A stretch of 64,000 bases of DNA, from contig NC_081415.1 in NCBI RefSeq assembly GCF_030272615.1, positions 368,719,667 through 368,783,666 on the forward strand, given 5' to 3'. Both the position numbers and the translations under genes were made by a program. Numbering within the stretch: the stretch's first letter is position 1; each line of letters opens with the position of its first letter. Under the pieces are notes generated by a model. It had not been told where the DNA came from and searched no databases. It saw only the letters and a program-made list of their open reading frames with translations. Shown piece by piece: positions 44,421 to 56,383 of the stretch. The DNA is from Cryptomeria japonica (Eukaryota; Streptophyta; Pinopsida; Cupressales; Cupressaceae).

Positions 44421-46435
44421 GAGAACACCCAAAAAAAGGGAAATGACAAGAGGAACTAGCCATTCAAAGGGAAGAAACATCTTATGAGAAAGTGCATCAT
44501 GTACAGGAACCTATTCAAAACAAGGCAGAGTCATCACCTGAATAAATCATTTCTCCCCAAGGAGAAATAGTGTATGAACAAATGCAAAGGGTACAAGGAG
44601 GCTCTGATTCTGAATGAGAAAAAACTACAAGACTGGTATAAATTATCAGAGATCTTTTCTCACCCTACAACGTACCTGTTAGCAACACTGAAAGACTCTG
44701 GGACAGTACTTCTAAAATTTATTCTAATGACTATGAATGGGGTAGTTATTCAAATATTACTAAGGATGTTGAAGAAGGTGCTATCCATTCACACACACCC
44801 CTTTCTCAGTAGGGACAAGGCGTATAGTCTCGATTACTTAAATTCAGACCATGACATATCTACGAGGCTAAGGAAAATGAGCAGCGGCACTACGAACAAG
44901 TCTACACTGACGATGATACCATCTAAGACCTTGACAATATCATTAACCTAACCAACATCCTAGACAACTTTAATGCTACCTCTATCATGACACTTACCGC
45001 AGCCGATCTTGACCCACCAAATGACTCTCTACCGCTCGTATTTCCTGATTTGATAGACTGGGAAGAACCTGAACACCCTGATATACCTAATTTCCCAAAT
45101 GATGAATCCGTTGTCCATTACCTATATATAGTCAACCCAGAAACATGCTCTACCAGCGAACAAAATAATCATATCTGCAATCGGGAGAGTGCCAAGTCTC
45201 TCTATCGCAAAAATGAAAGAAACAAAGGATCTAATGTTGAAAACCAGTCAATGGAAGCAATAGATTGCAAAAAAAATCAAAATAAAGGACGCATCTGAGG
45301 GTGAAAATCTTTTTTAAGGCACCTAAGGATGGGAGACATGACACTCTTCCTAAACACTATCAAGAGCGGTCACCCATATTGATTGAGCCAATTCAATCAA
45401 TAAACATCGGTACAGAAGTAGCAGCTAAAAACATACACCTAGCAGAATCATTGACAAAAGAGGAACAACTAGAGTTTATCAGATTCTTCAAAGAAAAGAA
45501 AATCAATTTTTCTTGGTCCTATGTTGATATGCTCAGAATAGATCTAAACCTAATCATGCATCATTTATCTATTGCTCTAGGAGCTAAGCCAGATAAGAAA
45601 GATGAATTTGCATGTAGAATTAATGGTCAAAGATGAACTAAAGAAGTTATTAGACATCGGATTCATTCAACCTATAGACTATTCTGAATGGATTTCAAAC
45701 ATTGTACCAATTTCAAAACTAAATGGAAGCATCAGAATTTGCACAGATTTTAGAGATGTCAACAAAGCTTGTCCAAAGGATGACTTTCCTTTACCCAGCA
45801 TCAACATAATTGTGGACCTAACAGCAAGCCATGCAATGCTATCATTAATGGACAGTTTCTCTGGCTATAATCAAATCAAGATAGCTCCAGAGGATCAAGA
45901 TTAAACTACGTTCACCTATCCTTGCGGAACGTATTGTTGGAACATCATGCCTTTTGGCTTGAAGAATGTTGGGGCAACTTATCAAAGAGTAATGACGACA
46001 ATATTTCATGATAATATGCATACCTTCATGAAGGACTATGTGGATGATTTACTGGCTAAGTCATTCACCCATGCAGAATATCTAGGCATATTAGATAAAA
46101 TCTTTCAAAGATTGGAGCAATTCAAAGTCAGGATAAACCTAAGAAGTGTGTCTTCAGAGTGACATCAGGTAAACTATTAGGCTACATTGTGTCTGCAAAA
46201 GGCATTGAAGTAGATCCAGTGAAGCTATAGGCCATCATGGAGATGCCACCTCCTAGGAACATTAGTCAACTCAGATCTCTACAAGGATGGCTATAGTCTA
46301 TTAGGCAATTCAAAACCCAACTAGTAGATAAAATTCTACCATTCAATCATTTTCTACATAAGAACATACCATCCCGATGGGAAGCCAAGTGTGTGGAATC
46401 ATTCTATCAACTCAAGCAATATCTAATGATTCCAT
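44421..46435 (+). pseudogene. G linker and reverse transcriptase (3' part lost to C4)
   Basis: 44574-45298 is a poorly conserved acidic linker (LIDWEEPEHPDIPNFPND). Reverse transcriptase starts by about 45480 and contains ELKKLLDIGFIQPIDYSEW, RICTDFRDVNKACPKDDFPL, SLMDSFSGYNQIKIAPEDQ, NIMPFGLKNVGATYQR and the active-site YVDD at 46037-46048. Stops at 45902 and 46160 and a frameshift near 45602 disable it. It ends inside the thumb/connection region at 46435, where C4 begins. No RNase H or integrase is present in the window. Confidence 0.87.
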
Positions 46436-47963
46436 TGTTAGTTAGATGAGAGGGGGGGTGAATCAGATAACCTCAATAATAATTACTCTAATCAGATTCA
46501 ACCTCGGTAGCATTTACTTGATATGCAACTTATGACTGTAAATCATTCAAACTCATAAATAGATAAACATGAAACATTAAATCACATTTAACACCATATT
46601 TAATGTGGAAACCCTAATAGGGAAAAACCACTATGGGATTTCGGACCCACAAGAAAATATACTCTTCTAGAGTATGCTCGGTTAAAAGCAAATCTTGTTA
46701 AAGATTACATACACATTGCTAGATGTGACCCGGTCAAGGGATTTCCCTTAGATCTGTTAGAATCTTCACTTTGTTAGAAGTGACCTTGTCAAAGGATTTC
46801 AAACACTCATTCAGAATGTTGCCTTCCAAGAGGATTTACAAATAAAACTATTAAGTCCACATGGTTAAAAGATTTCCTGTCACTTACAAACATAAATAAC
46901 AATAATAAAATATATCTACAACTTCACATCTAAAATGTTAAAGGAGATTCTATGTGCTCAATGTGCTCAAGATAATCTTGTCATAAGACTTATCTTTCTC
47001 CTTGTTGGGCTTCTAAATCTGTTCTTCAATCAAATCTTCAACCTTCTGTACTTAGTAATCACTTTTGTAGCATCACTGTGCTTCATTTTGCCCACCTTTC
47101 TTGTTCAACAACATTACTTTATTTATAAGCAATTCCCAACCGCTTAATCTCCTTAATCACATTTCCCATGATTAATCTTAGCCATCAGATCTTCAAACTT
47201 GACTAGGTTTATTGTATCTTTTGATCTGAAAAATGTTTTATCTTGCCTTGAAACTTGTATACCTTTCTTGGTACTTGTACTCAGTTAGGACCGTTCAGTC
47301 TGTGTTGTAGATCTTACTCTTGAATTTTAATTGTCGTTGATCCTTAACAAACTTCTTGCACGACATTCCTATCTTCAATAAACCTCCAGCTCATTGGCAT
47401 CCTTCATTAAATAATGTATACACTTTATTTAATGCATTCTATTATTGCTCGGTTGATACTTGGTTAATACTGAACTTTACTCGGTAGACATTCTCTTCTT
47501 GGTGACTTTTTCTTTCATTAACCGACATCAATAACCTTGGAGTTTACCGACTAGCTCCTTGCTCGGTTAAATAGAATAGTATCAAACCTTTACTCATTCT
47601 ATTACATGAAATCTTTTCCCCTTCTTGTTCAGTCTTTGAATACACACATATATATATAGGATATCAAAACAATCAAAACATCATAATCTCATCACTGTCT
47701 AACTCGGTAATAGTTGCCCATGGAATAACTTATTACTCCCCTTTATTTTCACATTCTTTATGTGTCACTTACTGACATCTTTATACTCATCAAAACATAC
47801 TTTTTAAGATATGGCAACATCATACTGAATCAAAAAATCAATTGCTTGACATCAATGACAAAATAATAATATTAAGACAATAATCATCCTTTATCAATTA
47901 TATCATTCATCTCCAACAACCTTCTCAATATCATCAACCATAAAACTTATTGTAATGCCAACA
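46436..47963 (-). repeat. 3' LTR of C4 (1528 bp)
   Basis: On the minus strand it begins TGTTGGCATTACAATAAG at 47963 and ends CTCATCTAACTAACA at 46436. It contains the GTGGTTTTTCCC block near 46630 and the poly-C run near 46455. Its first 730 bases on the plus strand align with 52570-53292. Confidence 0.92.
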
Positions 47964-47989
47964 ATCTCCCCCTTTGGCATTGATGGCAA
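47964..47989 (-). other. Polypurine block of C4
   Basis: On the minus strand, TTGCCATCAATGCCAAA (47989-47973) is followed by GGGGGAGATTG and the LTR start, as in C3 and C5. Confidence 0.85.
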
Positions 47990-48342
47990 TACCAACTTGA
48001 TTTATTCCAATTGATTCAAACTGTTGTTATTCTTCTCCTGTTATCCTTGAGCTATAAAATTGTCTTGTAATCTTCTGTTATTAGTCTTCTCCCCTTTGAG
48101 TTGTAGCAATCATCTCCCCCTTTGACAACAATGCCAAAAGTAAGACCGGTCCATACTTACTACCCCTGTGAAGTAATTTCCTTGTAGTTCAGACATATAC
48201 AAATGTATCTCGGTCAGAGCAACTTGTCTTCATTCACTATTTCCTGCACAACTTTAGACATCCTTCTAAAGTGTGTAAATCAGCATCAACTTACAAATAG
48301 TATTCTTTGGAGTCATAGAATTGATGTTGTCACCAAACTCTG
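47990..48342 (-). other. 3' untranslated region of C4
   Basis: About 350 bp between the RNase H stop and the polypurine block. It has AAGGGGGAG-type purine phrases on the minus strand (for example near 48113), no frame. Confidence 0.6.
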
Positions 48343-49926
48343 TTAGTGAGTGCTAGATAGGGGTAGGACCCCTAACTTACTTTTGAGATACTCAAAAGTG
48401 TCCCTTGGTAATGGCTTTGTGAAGATGTCTGTGATTTGTTCCTTTGTGCTAACATATTCTAGCACAACATTCTTTTCTTGAACTTCTTCTCTAAGATAAT
48501 GATACTTTATAGAGATATATTTTGTCTTAGAGTGCATTACCAAATTCTTTGAAATGTTAATAGCACTTGTATCATCACAAAATATAGTTACTGGCCCGGT
48601 AACTATCTCATTCATTCCTTCCAACAGTTGTTTGATCCATGCTATATTGGTACAATTCAATGTTGCAGCGACATATTCATCTTCAACTATTGACTATGAA
48701 ATGCATCCTTGTTTTTTGCTAAGCCAACTTACTAGTCTTTCTCCCAAAAAGAAAGCTCCACTGCTTGTGCTTTTCCTGTCATCAATATTTCCTTCCCAAT
48801 CAACATCAGTATAGACTTTTAAGTCAAAATCATTCCTCTTTTCATATAGTAGACCATAATCTTCATCGCCTCTCAAATATCTAAAAATTCTCTTGACTGT
48901 TGTCATATGAGTTTCTTTGGGATCTGCAGAAAATCTTGTAGCTATACCTACTACATGTGCTATATCAGGTCGGTTGTAAACTACATATGGAAACTTTCCA
49001 ATCATAGATCAGTAATGTATCTCATCAACAGATGTAGATTCATCATTCTTTGATAGTTTACAATTAGTAGTCATGGGAGTACTTACAGGTTTAGAATCCT
49101 CCATTCCAAATTTCTTCAAGATTTCCTTTATATACTTGGATTGAGTAATGAAAATCCCATTTTTCATTTGCAGTATTTGTAAACCTATAAAATATTTTAT
49201 CTCACTGATTAATGACATCTCAAATTCTTTGCACATTTCATTTCCAAAGTTCTTACATAAAGAATAATTTCCACAAAAAATAATATCATCAACAAATATG
49301 GCTGACATCAATATTCCATTCTCATCATTCTTCATATACATGTTGTTGTTCTCACTAGTCCTTATAAATCCAATCTTTAATAAGTAAGATTGCAACCTTT
49401 CATACCATGCTCTAGGTGCTTGCTTTAGACCATATAAAGCTTTGTTCAACTTACATACCTGATCTTTGTTCTTCTCTTCAATAAATCCTTCAGGTTGTTC
49501 AATATAAACTTATTCTTCTAGTATACCATTCAAAAATGCAGATTTAACATCCATTTGATATACCTTGAAATTTTTGTAAGTAGCATATGCCAACAATGTT
49601 CTTACTCCTTCAAGTCTTGCTACAGGTGCAAAAGTTTCTCCTTAGTCTATTCCTTCTTCTTGAGCATAACCTTTGCAAACTAGCCTTGCTTTATTCCGAA
49701 TGACCTCACCTTTTTCATTTAGCTTATTCTTGAAAATCCACTTTGTACCGATTACATTTTTCTCTTTTGGTCTTGGGACCAATGTCCATGTTTCATTTTT
49801 CTCGATTTGATCAATCTCTTCTTTCATAGCATTTATCCAATCTTCATTTCTTAATGTCTCTTTTACTATCGGTTCAAATTCAGATATCAGACATGTGTTG
49901 TGTCTCAGTTTGTTCCTTGTCACCAC
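48343..49926 (-). pseudogene. C4 reverse transcriptase and RNase H
   Basis: On the minus strand: [32 protein letters not shown] (about 49565), KALYGLKQAPRAW (about 49440), active-site FVDDIIFCG (about 49290), then RNase H with YTDVDWEGNIDDRKSTSSG (about 48810), CDDTSAINISKN and DIFTKPLPRDTFEYLKSKLG. Stops occur near 49642, 49514, 49009 and 48694; several are single transitions from sense codons. Confidence 0.88.
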
Positions 49927-50034
49927 TGGAGCATCCTTATCTCCTATAATATGATTTGATGCATGATTTCTTCTGACATATTTTTCTAATATAGGCTCGG
50001 TAGGCTCTGTATGATCTTTTTCATCACTTGGTAA

Positions 50035-51453
50035 CTAAGTAATTTCTTCATTGGCTTTCTCGGTAAGACTTGTCAGTTGTACATATACAAACTCTTCATA
50101 ATCTTTTGGTTCTTTGGAGTTTCCTTCATCATTCCTTTCTGCAAATTCATCAATTTTCACATTTGCACTTTCCACAATTTTGTTAGATGGTTTGATCAGA
50201 CATTTAAATGCTTTACTCCTAGAGGAATAACCAAGAAATGTTTCTTCCTCACTTTTCTGATCAAATTTTCCATTTCTATCATCTTTGTGAACATAACATC
50301 TACTTTCAAATATTTTAAAATAACTTATATTTGGTTTCTTGTCATACCAGATTTCATAAGGTGTCTTCATAGTTCCTTTCTTCAGTTGTACTCGGTTCAA
50401 GGTGTAAGCTGTAGTGCTTATTGCTTCTCTCCAAAATATTTGAGGTATACTCTTTTCTATCATAAAAGTTCTGGCACAATCTATAATTGATATGTTCCTT
50501 CTTTTAGCTATTCCATTTTGTTGTGGTGTCCTTGGTGCTGACACTTGTCTCTTTATACCATGATCATTGTAAAATAAGTTAAATTCATCAGAAATGAATT
50601 CTCCTCCTCTATCAAATCTAAGACATTTCATCTGTCTTCCTATTTCTTTTTCAACTCTTGCCTTATACCATTTGAACATTTGAAAAGCTTTTGATTTCTC
50701 TTTTAGAAACATAACTGACATCATCCTTGAGTAATCATCCACAAATAATATGAAGTATTTATCACCATAGTAACTTTGAACTTTCATAGGACCACAAAGA
50801 TCAGTGTGTACAAGATCTAAAATTCCCTTAGAAGTGTAAGACTTACTTGTAAAGCTTGATTTTGTCATCTTACCCATCTGGCATCCTCAACATATTGCAT
50901 TCTCAGGTTTTTCCAAGCTTGGTAGACCTCTTACACGATGCTTCTTACTTATTTTGATCATATTATCAAAATTTACATGACAAAACCTTTTATGCCATAA
51001 CCAGGTATCTTCTATTTTTGCATATAGACAATTGTTCTAAGTTGAGTCAAGATGAAATGTATTACCTCTTGTTTGAGTCCTGGTAGCAGCCAACTTTCCA
51101 TGCCTGTCATGAACTTTGATAATTTCTTTCTAAAATTCTATTTGGTATCCTGTATTATTTAGTTGTGCTACACTCAATAAATTGTATTTCAGACCTTCAA
51201 CCCAATATACATCATCACATTTAGCATTGTCAAGAAGTGTGATTGTACCTTTACCTTTCACAGGACATGGTGCATCATTACCAAATCTTACATGACCTCC
51301 ATCATAATCTTCTAATTTAACAAACTTGTGTTTGTCACCTATCATATGATGTGAGCATCCACTATCTATGATCCGAGAATCATTTTTATTTATGTGTGAT
51401 ATTAAGGCTTTTTCTTCATACCTTTTTTCATCTGATCCATCTTTGATACCCAC
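50035..51453 (-). pseudogene. C4 protease and integrase
   Basis: The protease motif DSGCSHHMIG (about 51370) is intact. The pre-integrase region around 51050-50880 has breaks, then a 280-codon open frame (50877-50035) carries the integrase core: LVHTDLCGP and LRFDRGGEF are intact, but the third catalytic position reads NGIAKRRN instead of NGVVERKN, so the catalytic glutamate is replaced by lysine. This integrase would be inactive even without the stops. Confidence 0.87.
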
Positions 51454-51669
51454 ATATACAACTTCCTCTATCTCAGTCTCATCAGATTTATCATTATTGG
51501 ATTCCTCATCAGCTACTAGGCATGTCTTTCTTTCTCTCCTTCTAATGTCTTGGTGTCTTCTGTATTGGTTGTCTTTTTTTCTGTCATCTCAGTATTCTTT
51601 CTTTTCATCATCTTTGTCAGGACAATTAGAAGCCATATGTCCAATTTTATCACAAACATTTTAAAGGTA

Positions 51670-52507
51670 ACTTCCCTTTATACTTACCTTTGCCTCTCAG
51701 TAACCTTCTAGCCAATAATGCTTCGAACTCTTCTTACTTTCTGATTTCCTCATATAGTTTGTGTACTTCTTCCATGTTTTTGTGAAATCTCTCAATTGCT
51801 CCATTGTGATTTCCTTCAGCATACTTAGACATTCTATCATTATAATCTTCAGATTCACTAAGATGAAAAGAACTGAATGCAGATTCAACTTTGTTTACCG
51901 AAGACCCACTGTTATCAAAATTACTTAGCTCAAAAGCATGTAGCTTACCGATAGTAGCATCCAAAGAGACTGGCATGTTTGGTACAGACCTCAATTCATT
52001 AATTGCAGAGACTCTAATGGCATAAGCAGGTAGAAGTGTTCTCAGCAACTTACTTGTTACATCCTTTTCTTCAATAGTTCCTCCTGCTCCTTTGATTTGA
52101 TTGACAGTTTCCTTTAACCTTGTACTGTATTGGATTATGTTCTCACCTTCATTCATTCTCATGGATTCAAGTTATCCTCTTAGACTGTCTGCTTTTTCTC
52201 TTTGAACATGTTCATCTCCACCATACACAGATGTGAGCTTATTCCCCATTGCTTTGGCATCATTACAACCTTCTAGATCATTAAACTCTGAGTCGGTCAA
52301 AGTTGATGTTATCTCTATCATTGCTTGAATGTGTTCCTTCTTTTCCTTTATTTCTTCCATTGTCATAGGTTAGGTGCTAGGTGCAATGTAATCATTCTCT
52401 AGATAATATGTTGCATATTCTCCAATTCCTGATAAGTGTAGCTTCATCCTTTTCTGCCATGTGGTGAAACTTGACTTGTTCAGCTTTGGTATATCCCTTT
52501 TATACAT
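51670..52507 (-). pseudogene. C4 gag
   Basis: The likely ATG is at 52507 (MYKRDIPKLN...WQKRMKLHL). A capsid region with SVYGG (about 52224), GAGGTIEEKDVTSKLLRTL and YDATIGKL-like segments follows, with stops near 52369 and 52172. The zinc knuckle at about 51670-51630 reads C-x2-C-DKIGHMASNC only if a one-base loss is allowed. It is related to C3 gag in layout, but clearly a different family. Confidence 0.82.
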
Positions 52508-52555
52508 CTTTGGATCTTGCCTCAAGTACCTTTAAACTTTTCTTCTGGAGTCCAA

Positions 52556-52567
52556 GCTCTGATACCA
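52556..52567 (-). other. Primer-binding site of C4
   Basis: On the minus strand TGGTATCAGAGC, an exact Met-tRNA site, two bases inside the 5' LTR. Confidence 0.9.
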
Positions 52568-52569
52568 AT

Positions 52570-53292
52570 TGTTAGTTAGATGAGAGGGGGGGTGAATCAG
52601 ATAACCTCAATAATAATTACTCTAATCAGATTCAACCTTGGTAGCATTTACTTGATATGCAACTTATGACTGTAAATCATTCAAACTCATAAACAGATAA
52701 ACATGAAACATTAAATCACATTTGACACCATATTTAACGTGGAAACCCTAATAGGGAAAAACCACTATGGGATTTTGGACCCACAAGAAAATATACTCTT
52801 CTAGAGTATGCTCAGTTAAAAGCAAATCCTGTTAAAGATTACATACACATTGCTAGATGTGACCCGGTCAAGGGATTTCACTCAGATCTGTTAGAATCTT
52901 CATTTTGTTAGAAGTGACCTTCTCAAAGGATTTCAAACACTCATTCAAAATGTTACCTTCCAAGAGGATTTACAAATAAGACTCTTAAGTCCACTCGGTT
53001 AAGAGATTTCCTGTCACTTACAAACATAAATAACAGTGATAAAATATATCTGCAACTTCACATCTAAAATGTTAAAGCAAATTCTATGTGCTCAATGTGC
53101 TCAAGATAATCTTGTCATAAGACTTATCTTTCTCCTTGATGGGCTTCTCAATTTGTTCTTCAATCTTCTGTACTTGGTAATCACTTATGTAGCATCATTG
53201 TGCTTCAGTTTGCCTGCCTTTCTTGTTCAACAACATTACTTTATTTATAAGCAATTCCCAACCGCTTAATCTCCTTAATCACATTTCCCATG
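52570..53292 (-). repeat. 5' LTR of C4, truncated by C6
   Basis: It matches 46436-47173 closely up to ATTTCCCATG at 53292, where C6 begins. The 3' LTR continues ATTAATCTTAGCC at the equivalent point. Confidence 0.9.
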
Positions 53293-53744
53293 TGTTGGTG
53301 TAAATAAATATTCATTATGGATATTATTACACTTTACTTAAGTTAACTTAGGATAATGCATTTCTTTCGTAGTTTGGATTTGAGACACTTAGGGAAGTGT
53401 GCACATAGGGATAGAGCTTGTAGGAGAAATTCCACCTTTTGTGGTGTTGTTTTGTTGTTACACTCCACATTCGGTGGGTCATCCACCTCTTGTGGAATAT
53501 TATATTATTTCTCCTACCTACCCCTAGTATTTCTTACCTACCCTTGTTTCTCATTGAGCAACATGTCATGATTGTGTGCTCGTACATCCATATGGCCTTG
53601 CCTATATAAGAAGGCCTATATTCATTGTATTGGTGAATCCAGTTGATCATTTTCATATTGATGAGAATACAGTTTATTCTTGTCATTCTTTTGTCTCTAT
53701 TTTTATACTTTTCATTGTACCCTTGATCTTGGCAAAATCTCACA
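53293..53744 (+). repeat. 5' LTR of C6 (452 bp)
   Basis: It begins TGTTGGTGTAAATAAATATT and ends GGCAAAATCTCACA. Three mini-hairpins of CCAC-N5-GTGG form lie at 53432-53444, 53465-53477 and 53483-53495, upstream of the TATA box. Confidence 0.82.
53603..53609 (+). promoter_or_regulatory. TATA box of C6 LTR
   Basis: CCTATATAAGAAGGCC, about 140 bp before the LTR end, is a standard promoter position in short Copia LTRs. Confidence 0.6.
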
Positions 53745-53755
53745 TGGTTCAAAGC
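53745..53755 (+). other. Degenerate primer-binding site of C6
   Basis: TGGTTCAAAGC directly follows the LTR and can be aligned to TGGTATCAGAGC with a one-base loss and one or two changes. Confidence 0.5.
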
Positions 53756-54812
53756 TATTGGGGCTTCATTGATTGGTTTTTTGGAGACATCGTGGAAGGC
53801 TTCTATTTTTGGATCTGAGGAACTGCATTTTTTGGAGGCATCTTAGAGCGTTTTCAACCTCACCATTGTGTCTGGGAGGCAGTTTCTATAAAAATCGAGT
53901 ATAAATTCAACCTATTTTGGTGAAAATTGATTTTTAGGTGTGGAGGAAATTCTCTGCCCAATTCGGGTGGTACGGTACAGAATTTTCGGATTTTTTTCAA
54001 AAAAAAAAAACTTATTTTTTTCTAAAAATTATTTTCTAGTTTGAAATTTTTTTTTGAAAAAAAAAAAAAAAATTGAAAATTAATTTTGGGATCCGTACCT
54101 TCTTCTCGGTCAGCTTCTACCCAGTCAACAACACACAGTCAACGCCCAGTCAGCGCCTAGTCAGCATTTTCTTTGAAAAATTTTAGATCCCTATCCGTTG
54201 AGCAGTTTGGTTTTTTGGGTCAACTTTGGAGGCCCATAACTTGCTCAATTTTTCTCCTTTTTGGGTGCAATTTTTTTTTTTATTTGGGCTAATTTTTCGT
54301 GCTCTTCGCATTGGTGTGGTTATTTTCTGGTTTAAGTGCACAGGGTTTTCAGAATTTTCAGATTCTCTCAGTTGTACCTATCCAATCCTCAATTCTACAA
54401 CTTCAAAGGCCTCATTTGAGCTCATACGACCTCCTTTTCAGGTGTCATTTTTTTGAAAGTACATGTTTTTTCATCTACTTTCATAATCTATGATCACATT
54501 TCAGAGATTTTAAGTAGAAATTGTACTTTCAGATATTGGGCTTATTTGGCCTATTTGGTACTTGTAAATTGCTTGGATCTTAGTTTAGATCTCTTGCATT
54601 ATTAGTTTGAGTCTCTTTTGGCCTTATTGAGGCAATTATAAAATTGAAATCAGAAGTCCACTTTGCCATTTTTTGCAAGTGGCCCATTGTACATGCACTA
54701 ATTATAAAGTGTCAAATCGTCACTTTTGGGGGGTTCTTTGATTGAGTGAATTTGGGGGGGTGTCTTGTGTGATTGTGTCTCTCTTTCCTTGTGCTCTTTC
54801 ATTTTTGTTGCA
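53756..54812 (+). other. Leader of C6
   Basis: Non-coding, T-rich. It includes long A and T homopolymers (53998-54072) and a cluster of five or six AGTCAAC/AGTCAGC words at 54109-54165. The open frames seen at 54226-54493 have no domain. Confidence 0.6.
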
Positions 54813-54979
54813 ATGAGTCCTCATAAATTTCCACCTTTAACTCCACATAATTATGCATCATGAAAAATTAAAGTATGGAGCAAATTAATGGAAAAGGTCT
54901 CATGCATTACATAGATGGAACAATAGCAGCACCACCTGATCCTAAGGCTGATCCTAATGCTCAATTAGAATGCCTCACT
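54813..54979 (+). pseudogene. C6 gag, N-terminal part
   Basis: ATG at 54813 (MSPHKFPPLTPHNYAS). The Copia gag pattern NYASWKIKVWSKLMEKGL is recognisable if a TGA at 54861 is read as the usual Trp and one extra base near 54900 is ignored. It ends ECLT at the C5 insertion; the frame resumes at 61654. Confidence 0.82.
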
Positions 54980-56037
54980 TGTTAGGTCCCGGAGACAACT
55001 GAGAGGGGGGGGTGAATCAGTTGTCAAATAAATTCAAACCAAAAACCAATTAACCAACTTGATGCTTAATACCGGTAAACCAGTTAAATATGTCGGTAGA
55101 CAATGTTAACAGTAAATTGCTATACCGGTAAAGATTAATGCATGAAACATAAACATAAAGTCATCCACAACACATAACACCAATATTTGTACGTGGAAAC
55201 CCTGTAAGGGGAAAAACCACGGTGGGAAACCTTACCCACAATCAGATGATACTACTATAGATAGTAAGTGTACATAAATGGGGTCTGCACATGCAGAAAG
55301 GCCAACAGCCTAGAGCTCACTGCTCAATCACAAAATGGGAGTCACATTGACTACAGTTGGATGGTTAAATCCAATAAGAATGTACTGCACAAAATAGCAT
55401 CTTCATATGTTGGATTCAGTACTACTGTAATGTTGATATGCTTATACAAAAACCTAGCTTCACCTTCAAATGATGTCTTCATGTATACCTCTTCTTAATC
55501 TTGCATATATCTTTACTCAATTCTTTTTCGCATTCCACACTTGATCTTACAAATAAGATCTTACATTTATACCATAACCTAAGACCAATTTTAGTAGGTC
55601 GGCTCTACAAGATATTACAATAAACATTTTACATACAATATAATATCTGATGCAATAATCGATTAAACATGTCGGCTTAATGCATTTACATCAATAATAA
55701 ATCATTTCCATAGCGTGCCATGCTGATCTAGAAAAGATAAACCTATCGGTGTAACCCTAGATAACCCTGGACCAATTGGTCGGTAAAAGCAAATATGCAA
55801 ATATGAATATACCAATGATCAGTTCTTCAAAACAAAGTGTCCACATGATGTCTTCGATATTATCAAGTGTCTTCCATATCATTCCAGGTACCGGTGAACA
55901 TTATATCCTGCCGGTGAACCATATACCAGTAACTGTGCAATAGTTACTTGCTTGTCGGTGAATGTTGCTAGATCTCCAAAGTGCTTGTTTTTAGTAGGTG
56001 TTGACATCAATGACAAAACCATACCAAAATACCAACA
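54980..56037 (-). repeat. 3' LTR of C5 (1058 bp)
   Basis: On the minus strand it begins TGTTGGTATTTTGGTATGG at 56037 and ends GGGACCTAACA at 54980. Nearly identical to 60581-61648. Confidence 0.94.
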
Positions 56038-56063
56038 ATCTCCCCCTTTGGCATTGATGGCAA
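56038..56063 (-). other. Polypurine block of C5
   Basis: On the minus strand TTGCCATCAATGCCAAA (56063-56047), then GGGGGAGATTG up to the LTR, identical to C3. Confidence 0.88.
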
Positions 56064-56383
56064 CACAAGATGGAAAAACCATCAAAGTGCCAAAACAGAA
56101 ATGCCAAATACCAAAAACCAACAATCTCCTTTAGACAATAATTTCTCCCCCTGGGAGCAAGATGTGTTTATCCAAAGATTTATTTTCAATACCAAATCTC
56201 TCCTCAAAAGATAATGTGTTTTTCCATAGATATCTCTCCCCCTTTGACATCGAATGCCAAAGTTACAAAAATCAAGTTCATACAAAATACCAACTACTCC
56301 CCCTAAGAAGTAGCTTCCTCATCAAAGACCGGAGTAAAAGATTTGTCTTTTAATTCTGACGGTTGATGACAATCATCAACTGT
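56064..56383 (-). other. 3' untranslated region of C5
   Basis: About 320 bp with GGGGGAG phrases on the minus strand (near 56150, 56230, 56298), as in the C3 3' region. Confidence 0.65.

Larger units (their letters stand above)
22290..46435 (+). mobile_element. G: Ty3/Gypsy retrotransposon, Tat/Ogre type, interrupted three times
   Basis: Order: a 1.4-kb LTR, a TGGCGCC-type primer-binding site, a 3-kb repeat-rich leader, gag, protease, a G-patch-like segment, a long linker and reverse transcriptase. The element then breaks at 46436, where C4 is inserted. L2 sits just 5' of gag and C3 inside gag. The Tat/Ogre assignment rests on the primer-binding site, the YPFDRRLNMIPFP and IPKYNKYDGKSDPRDHVREF gag signature, FCDFYRKKGQHINDCMRLKN, the LIDGGAGLNICTLKL protease and the G-patch. 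No chromodomain is visible. RNase H, integrase and the 3' LTR must lie beyond the window. G itself is inserted near the 3' end of L1. Confidence 0.85.
46436..53292 (-). mobile_element. C4: Copia retrotransposon, minus strand, 5' LTR cut by C6
   Basis: Read right to left: a partial 5' LTR (53292-52570), Met-tRNA primer-binding site, gag, protease-integrase, reverse transcriptase-RNase H, polypurine block and a full 1528-bp 3' LTR ending at 46436. It interrupts G reverse transcriptase. It is a different family from C3/C5 but shares their primer-binding site, polypurine block and LTR end motifs. C6 entered its 5' LTR at 53293, so the outer third of that LTR lies beyond the window. Confidence 0.9.
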
